Shown: in pieces, positions 62,466 to 64,000 of the stretch | How the letters are laid out: each line of letters starts with the position of its first letter | How positions within the stretch are numbered: the first letter of the stretch is position 1 | From: Chryseobacterium oranimense | GTDB lineage: Bacteria; Bacteroidota; Bacteroidia; Flavobacteriales; Weeksellaceae | Assembly: GCF_900129755.1 (NCBI RefSeq) | Contig: NZ_FQWT01000001.1 | Location: 1-64,000 of the forward strand | Length of the DNA stretch: 64,000 nucleotides | Direction of reading: 5' to 3' | Program-made: the position numbers and the translations under genes | Notes under the pieces: generated by a model | Told to the model about the DNA's origin: nothing | Databases searched by the model: none | What the model saw: only the letters and a program-made list of their open reading frames with translations

Positions 62466-63170
62466 TCACGCTGGTTTTGTTGCCCTAAACTCTATCTTGC
62501 TGGGCAGGACACGGGGATTCATCTTTAAAATATCAAGCACAAGATTCCCCATATCTTCAGGCTGAATCTTCCAGTTATCTTTTTCTGAAGGAATATTCCC
62601 GTTAAAATTTGTAGCTACTGAGCCCGGCATAATGACGGTAGATTTGATGTTGTATTTTCGAAGATCAATCATTGCAGCCTGAGTGAATCCCACTACCCCA
62701 AATTTAGAAGCATTATAGCCTGTTCCGTTTTCAAAGAAATTGGCACCGGCAAGGCTTGAAATGGTGATATAATAACCTTCTGTCTTTTTCAGTTCTTCTA
62801 CGGAAGCCTTTAACGTATAGAAAGCACCGGTCAGATTGGTTTCTATCATATCATTCCATTCTTCGGCAGTCAGTTGATCTACCGGTTTGAATATTCCCAG
62901 GCCTGCATTGGCAATGACAAAATCCAGCCTTCCAAATTTTGCAATGGTATATTTTACAGCTTCTACCTCACTTTCTAGGTTTCGTACATCTGAAACAATT
63001 CCCAGAACATTCTCTGAATATTTTTTAAGATCTTCTTCAGCTTTCGCTACATCATTTCTCTTACGTCCTGAAAATGCGACTGAAATACCATTCTCCAGTA
63101 ATATCCTGGCTATTCCAAAACCTATTCCTTTGGTTCCTCCTGTTATATAAGCGACTTTATTTTCCGGCAT
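62466..63170 (-). CDS. Short-chain dehydrogenase/reductase
   Basis: A 234-residue classical SDR. The start is the ATG at 63170 (MPENKVAYITGGTKGIGFGI); the longer frame adds 14 residues before the Rossmann strand. The cofactor loop TGGTKGIG is near 10-17, the structural NAG motif ANAGLG near 86, and the catalytic Ser and Tyr-x3-Lys in TISSLAGANFFENGTGYNAS and NASKFGVVGFTQAA. Substrate unknown; family members reduce 3-ketoacyl thioesters, sugars and others. No clear promoter was found, and a terminator-like hairpin ends 26 bases before its start. Confidence 0.92.
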   Translation of the reverse strand: MPENKVAYITGGTKGIGFGIARILLENGISVAFSGRKRNDVAKAEEDLKKYSENVLGIVSDVRNLESEVEAVKYTIAKFGRLDFVIANAGLGIFKPVDQLTAEEWNDMIETNLTGAFYTLKASVEELKKTEGYYITISSLAGANFFENGTGYNASKFGVVGFTQAAMIDLRKYNIKSTVIMPGSVATNFNGNIPSEKDNWKIQPEDMGNLVLDILKMNPRVLPSKIEFRATKPA

Positions 63171-63195
63171 ATTGCTAAATTTTAATTCCCTAAAA

Positions 63196-63224
63196 TAACA
63201 AAAACGCTCCAATTGAAGCGTTTT
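63196..63224 (-). terminator. Second of two hairpins after the T9SS gene
   Basis: An 8-bp stem (AAAACGCT/AGCGTTTT, with further pairing inside) is followed by T-rich sequence on the minus strand, just before the SDR start. Confidence 0.65.
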
Positions 63225-63356
63225 ATATGACTAAGATTTGTCAGTAGTTTATTTTTTAATGAATTTAGTCAGAACAATTACCGATTTGTACAGATTATTA
63301 TACTTTTTATTAAAAATAAATTTAAAACAATTTTATAATTTTCTCTGACTTTTAAA

Positions 63357-63382
63357 TAAAAAACGCTCCGATGTGGAGCGTT
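63357..63382 (-). terminator. Intrinsic terminator of the T9SS cargo gene
   Basis: Perfect 8-bp stem AACGCTCC/GGAGCGTT with a five-base loop and six T on the minus strand, 22 bases past the stop. Confidence 0.85.
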
Positions 63383-63404
63383 ATGTAATTAAGAGTTATC
63401 TATC

Positions 63405-64000
63405 TTATTTTTTTACAATTCTTTCTGTTACTTTTCCGTTAGAAGTTTCAATATTCAGTATATATACTCCAGCAGGTAGTTTTCTTAAATCTACTTTGTT
63501 ATCTGAAACTGGTGTATCCAGCTTTTTGCCACCAAAATCATAAACTGCAATTGAGTTTATTTTGTCTTTTGATTCTACTACAACAAAATCGGAAGTTGGA
63601 TTAGGATACATTTTGTAGTCCACTTTTTTCGTTGCTTCAGATGTGCCCAGTACACCGCTCACTACCTGAATTCCATCAAAATAAGCTGAACTGTTATAAT
63701 TATCATTGGTAATCGCAATATTTCCAACCATAGTACCTCCTGCTACTACTCCGGTATAGATCAATGTTCCGTTTTGATAATATTTGGCTTCGTTATTTGT
63801 AAAATCCAATTGTATTTTATAGGTATTCCAGCCATTTCTGGTAAAGTTTGCCCCTGTGTCAATGTAAGCAAGCTGAAGAGTTAGCGGATCCATATCAATC
63901 ACGTGAATATTGTTCTGGTAATCAAATCTCATCCTAGCATTGATTGTACTTTGAGCAGGTGATTGCGGAGAAAAGAAGAAATCACATTCATCTCCTGCCG
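63405..64000 (-). CDS. Type IX-secreted protein, C-terminal part (truncated at window edge)
   Basis: The open reading frame continues to the window's right end, so the start lies outside; at least 198 codons are visible. The upstream part reads AGDECDFFFSPQSPAQSTIN and then beta-strand-rich segments (WNTYKIQLDFTNNEAKYYQN, then GNIAITNDNYNSSAYFDGIQ) like a concanavalin-like domain. The last 75 residues are a type A sorting domain: KMYPNPTSDFVVVESKD, IAVYDFGGKKL, then LPAGVYILNIETSNGKVTER and a basic end. It is exported to the surface or medium by the Por system. Confidence 0.85.
   Translation of the reverse strand, partial: AGDECDFFFSPQSPAQSTINARMRFDYQNNIHVIDMDPLTLQLAYIDTGANFTRNGWNTYKIQLDFTNNEAKYYQNGTLIYTGVVAGGTMVGNIAITNDNYNSSAYFDGIQVVSGVLGTSEATKKVDYKMYPNPTSDFVVVESKDKINSIAVYDFGGKKLDTPVSDNKVDLRKLPAGVYILNIETSNGKVTERIVKK

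Overview
The window reads as chromosomal DNA from a member of the Flavobacteriia, most probably a Chryseobacterium-like genus of the Weeksellaceae. The grounds are low GC, A/T-rich spacers, TTG/TAnnTTTG promoters, type IX secretion (Por) C-terminal sorting domains, a type VI secretion subtype iii baseplate pair, atpD-atpC apart from the other ATP synthase genes, menaquinone and mevalonate-type genes, and many small secreted or lipoprotein families (DUF2807, DUF3060, DUF3829, DUF4199, DUF4920, DUF6705) common in that group. From about 6 kb onward most genes lie on the minus strand. No tRNA, rRNA, CRISPR array, insertion sequence or prophage was seen.

Layout. 0-6 kb: start of a DUF2723 membrane protein (minus), then plus-strand genes: a cysteine-synthase-fold PLP enzyme and an alpha-oxoamine-synthase-fold acyltransferase, together read here as a possible cysteate synthase / cysteate acyltransferase pair for sulfonolipid (capnine) synthesis, an EamA transporter and a B12-binding-type radical SAM protein. 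6-10 kb: atpD-atpC and divergent ribF. 10-20 kb: housekeeping and envelope genes (kdsB, phosphohexomutase, aminotransferase, glutathione peroxidase, family 2 glycosyltransferase) with two copies of a long inverted repeat. 20.7 kb: the SRP RNA gene. 21-28 kb: menB-menA with two followers, then gyrA with a TPR protein. 28-31 kb: small accessory genes, including an unlisted 44-codon double-glycine leader peptide and a possible Cys-His hydrolase. 31-37 kb: uvrA, then tssE-tssF-DUF3829 lipoprotein. 37-45 kb: amino acid permease, DUF4920 protein, M14 peptidase, a 778-bp A/T-rich gap leading into an XRE regulator, proline dehydrogenase, a UbiA-family prenyltransferase and a mevalonate-kinase-like protein. 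45-53.6 kb: a secreted M12 metalloprotease, a UMF1-type transporter, and an A/T-rich accessory block of secreted proteins with a second XRE regulator. 53.6-64 kb: thiolase, an ECF sigma / anti-sigma-like / outer-membrane operon, a nucleoside-type MFS transporter with a bifunctional-nuclease protein, etfBA, an SDR and the end of a type IX cargo protein.

How the parts fit. Thiolase, EtfAB and possibly the SDR fit fatty-acid/acyl-CoA metabolism. MenA/MenB supply the quinone of the respiratory chain that drives the ATP synthase. The sulfonolipid pair, KdsB, the phosphohexomutase and the glycosyltransferases serve the envelope. All assignments rest on reading translated sequence for motifs and family resemblance; no database search was run. 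Eleven coding starts were moved inward from the longest possible reading frame where a later start fits a signal peptide, family N-terminus or promoter.
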